Shown here one piece after another: positions 1-5,085 of a stretch of DNA of 5,360 nucleotides. The position numbers and the translations under genes are program-made. Position 1 is the first letter of the stretch; every line of letters begins with the position of its first letter. Source of the DNA: CAZODA01 sp964578485 (GTDB taxonomy: Bacteria > Bacteroidota > Bacteroidia > Bacteroidales > Marinilabiliaceae); the NCBI GenBank assembly GCA_964578485.1, contig CAZODA010000098.1, positions 1 to 5,360 of the forward strand, read 5' to 3'. The notes under the pieces were generated by a model. It saw only the letters and a program-made list of their open reading frames with translations. It made no database searches and was not told the origin of the DNA.

Positions 1-362
1 GGTGCCTTTTCCAAGGGAATGAGAGAATGATGGGCTTGGGAAAGCAAATCTATAAATTTTTGGTAGAGGAAATGAAAACTATAGCAAAAGATGCCATCCA
101 CAATAACTCATCTGATGCCATTGAATCTATCTTTGGAAAATACAAGCTTCGAAAATCGCCTAATAAGCTGAATGGGGTGACCTCTTTTGTACTCTTCATA
201 CCATTATATGCAGCGCTATCAAAGAATGCCGATGGGGCTAAATATGACTTCAAAGTTGCTCTTGAAAACATAAGGATGAAGGATATAAAAATGTGGGAAG
301 GTAAAAACTTAACGCAAAATCTATCTCAATTACGAATCAGAAAACTGAAAAAAACAGCCTAA
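1..362 (+). CDS. Transposase-like protein, C-terminal part (5' end outside window)
   Basis: The reading frame is open from the window edge to the stop at 360-362, so the ATG at 27 is probably internal; the residues before it read CLFQGNER. The visible part has a helical stretch, then SDAIESIFGKYK (residues 29-40 counted from the ATG at 27), a hydrophobic segment GVTSFVLFIPLYAAL, and a basic C-terminal tail. From memory, an IES-FGK-K motif followed by a hydrophobic helix is typical of the C-terminus of a group of Bacteroidota transposases, where the glutamate (E33 here) would be the last acidic residue of a DDE-type site. That residue assignment is inference, and I cannot name the IS family. 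The catalytic N-terminal part is not visible, so whether the element is intact is unknown. No partner gene follows. Confidence 0.55.
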   Translation, partial: CLFQGNERMMGLGKQIYKFLVEEMKTIAKDAIHNNSSDAIESIFGKYKLRKSPNKLNGVTSFVLFIPLYAALSKNADGAKYDFKVALENIRMKDIKMWEGKNLTQNLSQLRIRKLKKTA

Positions 363-619
363 TATTGGAACATGATTTTGGACACCCTACCTGTAAGGGC
401 GTAGTATCTATTCCCAAACATACCTTTCATATAATCGGCAAATAAAACCCCGAAGGGAAGACATTATTGTAGAAAGCATGTAACCTCCAAATAGATGATC
501 CCGTCTGGTTCATTGTTTTATTAAAATATAATTATAAACATTATTAATTTGTGAATGACCGTAGGAAAATGCACCATAACCTCTTTATTTAAAATTTGTC
601 ATTTACGATTGCTACAGGT
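363..619. other. Intergenic stretch between transposase end and lipoprotein gene
   Basis: No coding frame of useful length is visible. About a dozen bases after the transposase stop is GATTTTGGACACC (374-386), which could lie at or near the right end of the insertion element, but the matching left end is outside the window. A small hairpin (CCCT/AGGG, around 385-399) and a CCCCGAAGGG palindrome (448-457) follow. Neither has the T-run expected of a terminator. The plus-strand transposase and the minus-strand lipoprotein gene converge here, so transcription should end in this stretch, yet no strong intrinsic terminator is seen for either. Confidence 0.35.
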
Positions 620-1630
620 TTAGTTTATGTGTGACAAGTTGAAAGAGAAGATTTTATTCTCATTTTCTTCTTTAGCTGAAATCAAATAGATTTTATTTGT
701 ATTTTCACATACAGTGAATGTTCGAAACGTTTGGTTTAGTGAATATCGAATAATTGGATTTCCACTCCAATCCCATACTTGTATTTCATTCCCCATACAA
801 GGTGCATAGATGTATTGATTAGTAGAAATAGGAGGTCCGTAATAAACCATTCTTTTTGTCCAATCTTCTACATTATTTGATTTATAAGGGGGAATTTTAA
901 CGTAGATTTGTTTCTCTAAAAATCCTTCGGTAGTGAAAATTCGGAAATATTTAAAAAAACTATAAAATGCAGCAAATTTTCCTTTTTTGAAATTCGCAGT
1001 CAAATTTTTATAATAAATCTGACATCTTTCATCACCTTCGTATTCTTTATCCGTAAGATTAGGATAATCACTGAATTCAATCACTTCATTCCTATGTAAA
1101 TTTTTCATTTGATATTCATAATTGCTTTTACTGCCATCGCCACAACCGGTGAATGCACAGTTTAATGAATCATTTAGCCTAATGAATCCATTTACAGATA
1201 TGTTGTTAAAGGGTTTAACTGAATGAGTTATATTTAAAGAACCATCTGGTTGAGGTTTTATAAACTTAACAATATTCATATCTAATATGGAAAACCCTTC
1301 ATTTGTGAGTTGAATAGTATTACCAATTGGAAAAATAAAATCGTTTGGACCCCGACCTTTCTGTCCTGTAGAGAATAAATAATTACAATCGGGAAGCTCA
1401 AACACGTCAAAAAGCGTATCTTTCTGGCTTTGAAACACCCATATTTGATTATCAATTATAAACATCTCTTCGGGAGCGAATAGCACTGGAGCTGTTTTGA
1501 TAACAGCTATATCAGGCAGAGTGTTTTTAGGAAAGCTTGAAATAATTGTAACTTTATTATCATCGCTTTCACATGCAGTAAAAGATATTATAATTAACCA
1601 TAATAGAATGAGCCTTTTTTCTTGTTGCAT
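620..1630 (-). CDS. BF3164-like six-bladed beta-propeller lipoprotein
   Basis: A 336-residue predicted lipoprotein. The N-terminus has basic residues, a hydrophobic core (residues 7-17) and a lipobox-like FTAC ending at Cys20, so it should be cleaved by signal peptidase II and lipidated there. The next residues, ESDDN, are acidic and resemble the lipoprotein export signal that sends Bacteroidota lipoproteins to the outer face of the outer membrane. The mature part looks like a beta-propeller of the BF3164/TolB-like type: GQKGRGPNDF at 89-98 matches the usual G-G-GP-EF signature after a 'status' strand, and NEIQVWDWSGNPIIRYSLN (281-299) followed by FTVCENTNKIYLIS (305-318) resembles the final blades. 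The length is normal for the family. The biochemical function of the family is not established. It lies downstream of, and in the same direction as, the NVEALA-like gene, an arrangement I recall as common in Bacteroidales. The start is the only one giving a signal peptide; no clear ribosome binding site is visible. Confidence 0.8.
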   Translation of the reverse strand: MQQEKRLILLWLIIISFTACESDDNKVTIISSFPKNTLPDIAVIKTAPVLFAPEEMFIIDNQIWVFQSQKDTLFDVFELPDCNYLFSTGQKGRGPNDFIFPIGNTIQLTNEGFSILDMNIVKFIKPQPDGSLNITHSVKPFNNISVNGFIRLNDSLNCAFTGCGDGSKSNYEYQMKNLHRNEVIEFSDYPNLTDKEYEGDERCQIYYKNLTANFKKGKFAAFYSFFKYFRIFTTEGFLEKQIYVKIPPYKSNNVEDWTKRMVYYGPPISTNQYIYAPCMGNEIQVWDWSGNPIIRYSLNQTFRTFTVCENTNKIYLISAKEENENKIFSFNLSHIN

Positions 1631-1754
1631 AAAAATTATTTTAATGGATTTAACAGATTGGCAATTGTAAATATAGAGGATTGTACGATATACGTCGTTA
1701 TATCTCTGTATTTAAATTTTAAGTAATAATTTACAAAATGATGGTTAATTTATT
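1631..1754. promoter_or_regulatory. Spacer between NVEALA-like and propeller genes, with short dyad
   Basis: This 124-bp AT-rich spacer separates two genes on the minus strand. It contains the dyad GATATA-CGTCGT-TATATC at 1687-1704, a perfect 6-bp stem around a 6-base centre. That could be a protein-binding site or a weak hairpin in the transcript. No T-run follows it on the minus strand, so it is not an intrinsic terminator. No full match to the Bacteroidota promoter (TTTG, then TAnnTTTG) was found for the lipoprotein gene. The two genes may therefore share one transcript or use a divergent promoter. Confidence 0.2.
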
Positions 1755-2072
1755 TTAGACTAAAATGAATCCTCCTTTAGTACAAACTCCCCTATCTTTG
1801 TATTCGTAACAATTAACTAACTCACATCCATTGCATAAGGTTATGGCCCATAATGGCTCATAGATATCTGGATTATTTTGTTGAACTCTGATCGTTCCAT
1901 AACAAGGTATTTCATATACATTACTACCACCTTCATTGTTAGCTTGCGCCATTATGGTTATTGCATCAAGTGAGATATCACCGGCATCTTGGGTTTGTAT
2001 TAATCCTATATTAAATGCTGAGGCTGCTGCAAATAATATTGCTATGCTGCCAAATATGATTTTTCTTTTCAT
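1755..2072 (-). CDS. NVEALA-like small secreted cysteine-containing protein
   Basis: A 105-residue exported protein. MKRKIIFGSIAILFAAASAF gives a basic start and a hydrophobic segment (about residues 5-20). It is followed by a short polar region and DISLDAITIMAQAN (32-45), which aligns by position with the L-x-L-x-NVEALA-Q motif that names the NVEALA family of Bacteroidales. Only the pattern of small and hydrophobic residues is kept, so this is a divergent member. The C-terminal half has five cysteines, at 57, 80, 83, 88 and 97, with the last four spaced C-x2-C-x4-C-x8-C. A GG pair lies at 48-49, just after the motif, but it is not a proven leader-cleavage site. The family's function is unknown; members are usually encoded near beta-propeller lipoproteins, as here. 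With no lipobox, the mature protein should be periplasmic or secreted. The start is supported by the signal-like N-terminus directly after it. Confidence 0.7.
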   Translation of the reverse strand: MKRKIIFGSIAILFAAASAFNIGLIQTQDAGDISLDAITIMAQANNEGGSNVYEIPCYGTIRVQQNNPDIYEPLWAITLCNGCELVNCYEYKDRGVCTKGGFILV

Positions 2073-2098
2073 ATTAAATTAAATTTTATTTATCTTTG
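2067..2098 (+). promoter_or_regulatory. Candidate Bacteroidota-type promoter facing away from the NVEALA-like gene
   Basis: TATCTTTG at 2091-2098 matches the Bacteroidota -7 element TAnnTTTG exactly. TTTC at 2067-2070, 20 bases upstream, matches three of four bases of the -33 TTTG. Transcription would start near 2104 and run rightwards, away from the NVEALA-like gene and towards the hairpins at 2156-2228. In AT-rich DNA such a match can arise by chance, and the -33 box overlaps the start codon of the opposite gene. Confidence 0.25.
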
Positions 2099-2155
2099 TC
2101 ATAAGTTCCCGAATTTAATCGGCAAAACACTGAAAATTAAATCATATAAAGACTA

Positions 2156-2179
2156 CCTCCTTTCTTTTTGAAAGGGAGG
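2156..2179. repeat. Hairpin with CCTCC/GGAGG stem
   Basis: CCTCCTTTC (2156-2164) pairs with GAAAGGGAGG (2170-2179), giving nine base pairs with one bulged G at 2174 and a five-T loop. It sits two bases before a second, longer hairpin, so the two form a tandem structure. The purine- and pyrimidine-rich arms suggest a dispersed intergenic palindrome, but other genomic copies cannot be checked here. Confidence 0.5.
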
Positions 2180-2180
2180 C

Positions 2181-2228
2181 GGAAGAGGAAGTGTGCTCGC
2201 GAAAGCTCATGAACTTCCTCTTCTTTTT
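2181..2228 (+). terminator. Hairpin followed by T5, likely plus-strand intrinsic terminator
   Basis: GAAGAGGAAGT (2182-2192) and ACTTCCTCTTC (2213-2223) form a perfect 11-bp stem around a 20-base loop. A G-T pair (2181 with 2224) can extend it. TTTTT follows immediately at 2224-2228. This is terminator-like for rightward transcription. On the minus strand no T-run follows, so it would act in one direction only. No plus-strand gene ends here, so the terminated transcript would be the possible non-coding RNA starting near 2104. It may instead be a repeat-type palindrome; the 20-base loop is long for a classic terminator. Confidence 0.45.
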
Positions 2229-2774
2229 CCCAATTAACAGATAAATATTTTTTACCATTTCAAACCGTAGAGACGAGATTGTTCGCGTCTTTATTGCTGT
2301 TAGAAACGAAATAACATTAGTATGTTGCGCCCCTTCCAAAAAAAGAAAGGCACCGGAATTTCTATTATAATTATTGAACGGACAGTCCGGGAAAAGAAAA
2401 ATATTTACGGAATTGTTGAAAAAATTATTTTCTACTGCAGACTTAGAGTTAGCAACAGAAAAGTTCTTAAGAAAAGATTGTGAATAAATTAGGTTTTGAA
2501 TGTGGTCAGGCATAATGGGCCGAGATTAAAGATTATTAATTTTAATGTTTAAATAAAAAGTAAAATTATTTAATAACAGTAAAAATACATAAGCATTTCT
2601 TAAAAAACAAGTGGGGGGGTAATTTAGAGGCGTTCTAAATAAAGCCAACTTTATAGTAAGGACTTTTCGGTTAAAATTATTTTTTAATTACATGAACTAT
2701 TGGATCAACGAATTTTCGCAAATTAACACGAATTATTTATAATCTATTAATTTATCGAATTAACACGTATTTAT

Positions 2775-2863
2775 AGGCTGAAAGCCTTATATATTATAGC
2801 CCAGGGCAACGCCCTGGGGCGACAAATACCTCCCCCCAGCGCCTTGAAGAGGCAACATAAAAA
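2775..2863 (+). repeat. Left palindrome cassette of the Y1 transposase (REP-like)
   Basis: In plus orientation the order is: hairpin AGGC-TGAAA-GCCT (2775-2787), an AT spacer with TATATATTATAG, a GC hairpin CCCAGGGC-AAC-GCCCTGGG (2800-2818), a 22-base spacer, hairpin GCCT-TGAAG-AGGC (2841-2853), and AACATAAAAA (2854-2863). The transposase stop codon is at 2871-2873, 17 bases after the last hairpin. A cassette of the same order and nearly the same spacing lies beyond the transposase start in the opposite orientation. Small palindromes of this kind are expected TnpA/RAYT substrates. None has the T-run of a terminator for the transposase gene. Confidence 0.65.
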
Positions 2864-2870
2864 TTATAAT

Positions 2871-3326
2871 TTAAGGCGTCCAAATATATTTATCATCAAA
2901 ATCAACACCATACGCGTTCAAAAAACTAATATATTCTTCTTGAAATGACACTTTTTTGTGGTGTTCTTTTTGATTATCAATATATTTTTTAATTTTATTT
3001 AGAACCGAATGGCTCACTGAATAACCAACATAACCTTTTTGCCAACTAAAGTTTTCATATTCTTTTCCCTTTCCTTTAATCCATCGACTACTATTTCTTT
3101 TTATTTCTTCCACTAATTTAGCTAAACTTATGTTTTTCGACATTATAGCTAAAATATGGATATGATTCTCGGTTCCATTAATTTTTATTGGATGAGAATC
3201 ATTTTCTTGAATTATTTTACCTATGTAGGAATATAATTCATTTTCAATATTCTGACCGATTGTATTTTCACTTAGTTTTGTGTGAAAGATAATATGAACA
3301 TAGAGACGAGATAAAGATTGTGCCAT
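2871..3326 (-). CDS. IS200/IS605-type Y1 transposase (TnpA/RAYT-like), apparently intact
   Basis: A 151-residue single-domain HUH endonuclease, the usual size for TnpA. The start (AQSLSRLYVHIIFHTK) matches the first strand of the Y1 transposase fold. H55-I-H57 in NHIHILA is the metal-binding HUH pair. WQKGYVGYSVS (95-105) is the conserved segment before the last helix. In KKYIDNQKEHH, Y115 is the probable nucleophile, with Q119 four residues on completing the metal site, as in IS608 TnpA (Y127/Q131). Such enzymes cut and rejoin single-stranded DNA at sites recognised through nearby hairpins. No TnpB is encoded beside it. Palindrome cassettes flank it on both sides in inverted orientation, which fits a REP-associated transposase (RAYT) that moves or maintains short repeats rather than a mobile IS, although an IS200-like element is also possible. 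The start is at the ATG 37 bases from the nearest hairpin; no ribosome binding site stands out. Confidence 0.88.
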   Translation of the reverse strand: MAQSLSRLYVHIIFHTKLSENTIGQNIENELYSYIGKIIQENDSHPIKINGTENHIHILAIMSKNISLAKLVEEIKRNSSRWIKGKGKEYENFSWQKGYVGYSVSHSVLNKIKKYIDNQKEHHKKVSFQEEYISFLNAYGVDFDDKYIWTP

Positions 3327-3352
3327 AATTTGTTTTTATGCAAGATATGATT

Positions 3353-3443
3353 TTTTTATGTTGCTCTTTCAGAGCGCAAATAGTTGGAACATTCATTAAC
3401 CCCACGCGGTGCGTGAGGCTAATATATGTTGCCCCTTCAGGGC
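3353..3443 (-). repeat. Right palindrome cassette of the Y1 transposase, inverted relative to the left one
   Basis: Read on the minus strand the order is: hairpin GCCC-TGAAG-GGGC (3443-3431), AACATATATTAGCCT, GC hairpin CACGC-ACC-GCGTG (3415-3403), a 27-base spacer, hairpin GCTC-TGAAA-GAGC (3375-3363), and AACATAAAAA (3362-3353). The transposase gene then starts at 3326. Starts of the two TGAAR hairpins are 68 bases apart here and 66 in the left cassette. The innermost 25 bases match the left cassette at 20 positions, and the differences lie in the hairpin stem and loop. Confidence 0.65.
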
Positions 3444-3479
3444 GGATTCCCGATAAAGATGTTAATTTCTTTTGTACTC

Positions 3480-3494
3480 AAGCCGTACGGGCTT
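3480..3494. repeat. Small GC hairpin outside the right cassette
   Basis: AAGCC (3480-3484) pairs with GGCTT (3490-3494) around a GTACG loop. It resembles the GC-type palindrome of the cassettes in size and may be a degraded outer unit. No TGAAR hairpin is seen next to it. Confidence 0.4.
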
Positions 3495-3512
3495 CCACTT
3501 TTTTCTACAACA

Positions 3513-3678
3513 AAATTCAGCGAAGTTAAATTTTGCGATAAGCGAGGGCAGTGGATAAACTTGTTTTCACATTGCCGAGCGCAGCTAAATTCAGCGAAGC
3601 TAAATTTTGCGATAAGCGAGGGCAGTGGACAAACTTGTTTTCACATTGCCGAGCGCAGCTAAATTCAGCGAAGCTAAA
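3513..3678. repeat. 74-bp tandem repeat, two full copies plus 18 bases
   Basis: Copies lie at 3513-3586 and 3587-3660, with a partial third at 3661-3678 that ends 25 bases before the stop codon of the TlpA-like gene. The two full copies differ at two positions (T3526/C3600 and T3556/C3630). Each contains AGC-GAA-GCT (AGT in the first copy) and a pair of complementary segments, GGCAGTG and CATTGCC, that can form a 7-bp stem with one G-T pair, either within one copy or across the junction. The 74-bp period is not a multiple of three, so the repeat is not coding. Near-identity suggests recent duplication. Confidence 0.9.
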
Positions 3679-3703
3679 ATGCTTGTATGGAACTCGTATT
3701 CTC

Positions 3704-5017
3704 TTACTCTTCAGCCAGCAATTCCAAAATATGATCCACCATCATTTGTCCTCTTAGATCCTTTGCTATTATCTTTCCTTCCGGGTTAATCAGAAAAGTT
3801 GTAGGGTATCCTTTAATACCATAGGTCTCTTTTAGTTTATTATTACTATCAGATACAATTTGTGGCCAACTGATAGAATCATTTTCAATTAAATCCTTAA
3901 CTGATTGTAAAGGGCTGTCTCCTACTATACCAACAATTTCAAACTTTTCCCTGTCTGTTTGAGCGTAGAGCTCTTTCATAGCAGGAATTTCCCATAAACA
4001 AGGTCCACACCAAACTGCCCAAAAATCGAGAAAGACATATTTTCCTTGTAAAGCTTCCAATGAAATATTTTCACCTGTGGTAATGTCTGTATCTTCAAAG
4101 AGAAAAGATTTAAAACCTACTTGGGTAGAATATAAATCATCACTTACATCAACTTCTTCCAAAATCAAACAGTTTTTATTTAAGTTAACCCCAAGATTTT
4201 TATACAGGCTGCCTTGAATTTCAATAAATTCATTTTTTAAAATTATATTTTCTTCCGTGATTCTATCCTCATCTTTCATGCTATCGCCAACTAAGACAAG
4301 ATTAGTACTTTCATAAGACAAGTCGGTAAACCCACCTGAAGCAATTAAAATAGTTTCTCCTTTAAAATTTGCTTCCAAATATTGAGCAAAATTAGCCATA
4401 AGACGATCAGTTGATGAGCTTATGCATATCAATAAGTGAGCTTCTGTTTCAACAACTTTATTATTGAGCAGCCTTTCATAAGAGACTAAAACTGAATTTT
4501 CTTCTACAACAGAATCTCTATCAGAAAAAGAATCTAATTCAAAAGGTGAAAAACTTTCATCATCACTAAAATCAAGGTTATTATTGGTATCCACTATTAT
4601 TTTCATCTCACCTGAAGCATCTTTACCAAAGACAAAGGCAACTTTAGTTCTTAATGGTTCTTTTGATAATTGTGTAGAATCAGGAGACCAATTCCACGCA
4701 TTTTGTGCTTGTTCATAATTTTCTTTAGAAATTAAACCCTCATGATAACTTTGATATACCATTTGCAAAATATTAATTTCAATATCTCCAATTTCAATAT
4801 CTGTCCAATCATCAGGAATACCGGTAGGGTTTAAATACATAGCTCGCCAAGGATTATATTCATCATCAAAATCATAAAATGAAAGACCGCCAAAAGAAGT
4901 GCCAAAAGGACCATAACCAATTTTAGTTGTTACAGGAATTCCATGTGTTTTTTGCTCTGAACAGCTTGACAAGCATATAACACAAGCAAAAGTTAAGATT
5001 AAAAGATTAAATTTCAT
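3704..5017 (-). CDS. TlpA-like thioredoxin-fold lipoprotein, large N-terminal extension
   Basis: A 437-residue predicted lipoprotein. A hydrophobic signal segment (5-15) leads to the lipobox LSSC, with lipidation expected at Cys19. The C-terminal part, about 305-437, is a TlpA/ResA-type thiol-disulfide domain: KYVFLDFWAVWCGPC ends with the WCGPC redox pair at Cys337 and Cys340, VGIVGD follows at 362-367, and the cis-proline is P405 in GYPTTFLI. It should act in the periplasm or at the outer membrane as a disulfide reductase or isomerase, with an unknown partner. Residues 40-300 belong to no family I recognise. They include VDTNNNLDFSDDE (142-154), which fits a calcium-binding EF-hand-like loop (D143, N145, N147, E154 at loop positions 1, 3, 5, 12). 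Normal TlpA proteins are far shorter; Bacteroidota often have such N-terminal extensions. The start is fixed by the signal peptide. The upstream gene, on the same strand 68 bp away, looks unrelated. No intrinsic terminator with a T-run is seen downstream, only the tandem repeat. Confidence 0.85.
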   Translation of the reverse strand: MKFNLLILTFACVICLSSCSEQKTHGIPVTTKIGYGPFGTSFGGLSFYDFDDEYNPWRAMYLNPTGIPDDWTDIEIGDIEINILQMVYQSYHEGLISKENYEQAQNAWNWSPDSTQLSKEPLRTKVAFVFGKDASGEMKIIVDTNNNLDFSDDESFSPFELDSFSDRDSVVEENSVLVSYERLLNNKVVETEAHLLICISSSTDRLMANFAQYLEANFKGETILIASGGFTDLSYESTNLVLVGDSMKDEDRITEENIILKNEFIEIQGSLYKNLGVNLNKNCLILEEVDVSDDLYSTQVGFKSFLFEDTDITTGENISLEALQGKYVFLDFWAVWCGPCLWEIPAMKELYAQTDREKFEIVGIVGDSPLQSVKDLIENDSISWPQIVSDSNNKLKETYGIKGYPTTFLINPEGKIIAKDLRGQMMVDHILELLAEE

Positions 5018-5085
5018 GTTTCTTGATTTTAGTTAATAAATAATATTCAATTATGACTCTTTAGTAATTTATCGCATATTATCAT
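5018..5085 (-). promoter_or_regulatory. AT-rich leader of the TlpA-like gene
   Basis: This 68-bp gap lies between the stop of the ORF6N-type gene and the start of the TlpA-like gene. It is very AT-rich and must hold the promoter of the latter unless the two genes are co-transcribed. No good match to TAnnTTTG and no clear ribosome binding site is visible; the latter is normal for Bacteroidota. Confidence 0.2.

Larger units (their letters stand above)
2073..2870. other. Long non-coding stretch, about 800 bp
   Basis: No gene can be supported here. The left part should carry the minus-strand promoter of the NVEALA-like gene, but no good TAnnTTTG match was found on that strand. The stretch then holds two strong hairpins (2156-2228), a weaker AGACG/CGTCT hairpin (2271-2290), a run of seven G at 2613-2619, a small ATAAAG/CTTTAT hairpin (2639-2654), two copies of AATTAACACG 37 bases apart (2721-2730 and 2758-2767), and the palindrome cassette beside the transposase (2775-2863). 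A 123-codon minus-strand frame at 2142-2513 crosses both hairpins and looks spurious. Between about 2340 and 2500 several frames are open for 30-55 codons, but none resembles a known protein. Confidence 0.5.
3327..3703. other. Repeat-filled intergenic stretch between transposase and tlpA-like gene
   Basis: This gap of 377 bp has no supportable gene. Several plus-strand frames of 60-80 codons cross it, but they only read through hairpins and tandem repeats. From left to right it holds the transposase's upstream region, the right palindrome cassette (3353-3443), one further hairpin (3480-3494), and the 74-bp tandem repeat (3513-3678). The transposase promoter must lie within or just outside the palindromes, because only 36 bases separate the nearest hairpin from the start codon. 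Confidence 0.6.

Noticed and set aside
50..271. Minus-strand frame opposite the transposase fragment
   Set aside because: Antisense shadow of a frame with family-like sequence; it has no features of its own.
2333..2509. Plus-strand 30-55 codon open stretches that might be a gene remnant
   Set aside because: One frame gives a helix-like peptide ending LATEKFLRKDCE, but it has a stop shortly upstream and no recognisable family, so it cannot be told from chance.
2142..2513. Minus-strand open frame of 123 codons
   Set aside because: It crosses two strong hairpins and a third palindrome and has no recognisable domain or signal peptide. Its C-terminal part is just the translation of the palindromes, and other frames in the same stretch are also partly open.
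2268..3312. Shared TAGAGACGAGAT at about 2268 and 3301
   Set aside because: Only 12 bases match, and the second copy lies inside the transposase coding sequence, so chance is a sufficient explanation.
2775..3494. Repeated palindromes considered as a CRISPR array
   Set aside because: The units are short hairpins with covarying stems and non-uniform spacing, not identical direct repeats with regular spacers, and no cas gene is present.
3338..3757. Three overlapping plus-strand frames of 63-78 codons
   Set aside because: They read through the palindrome cassette and the 74-bp tandem repeat. The repeat length is not a multiple of three, so copies fall in different frames, and one frame runs into the antisense of the TlpA-like gene.
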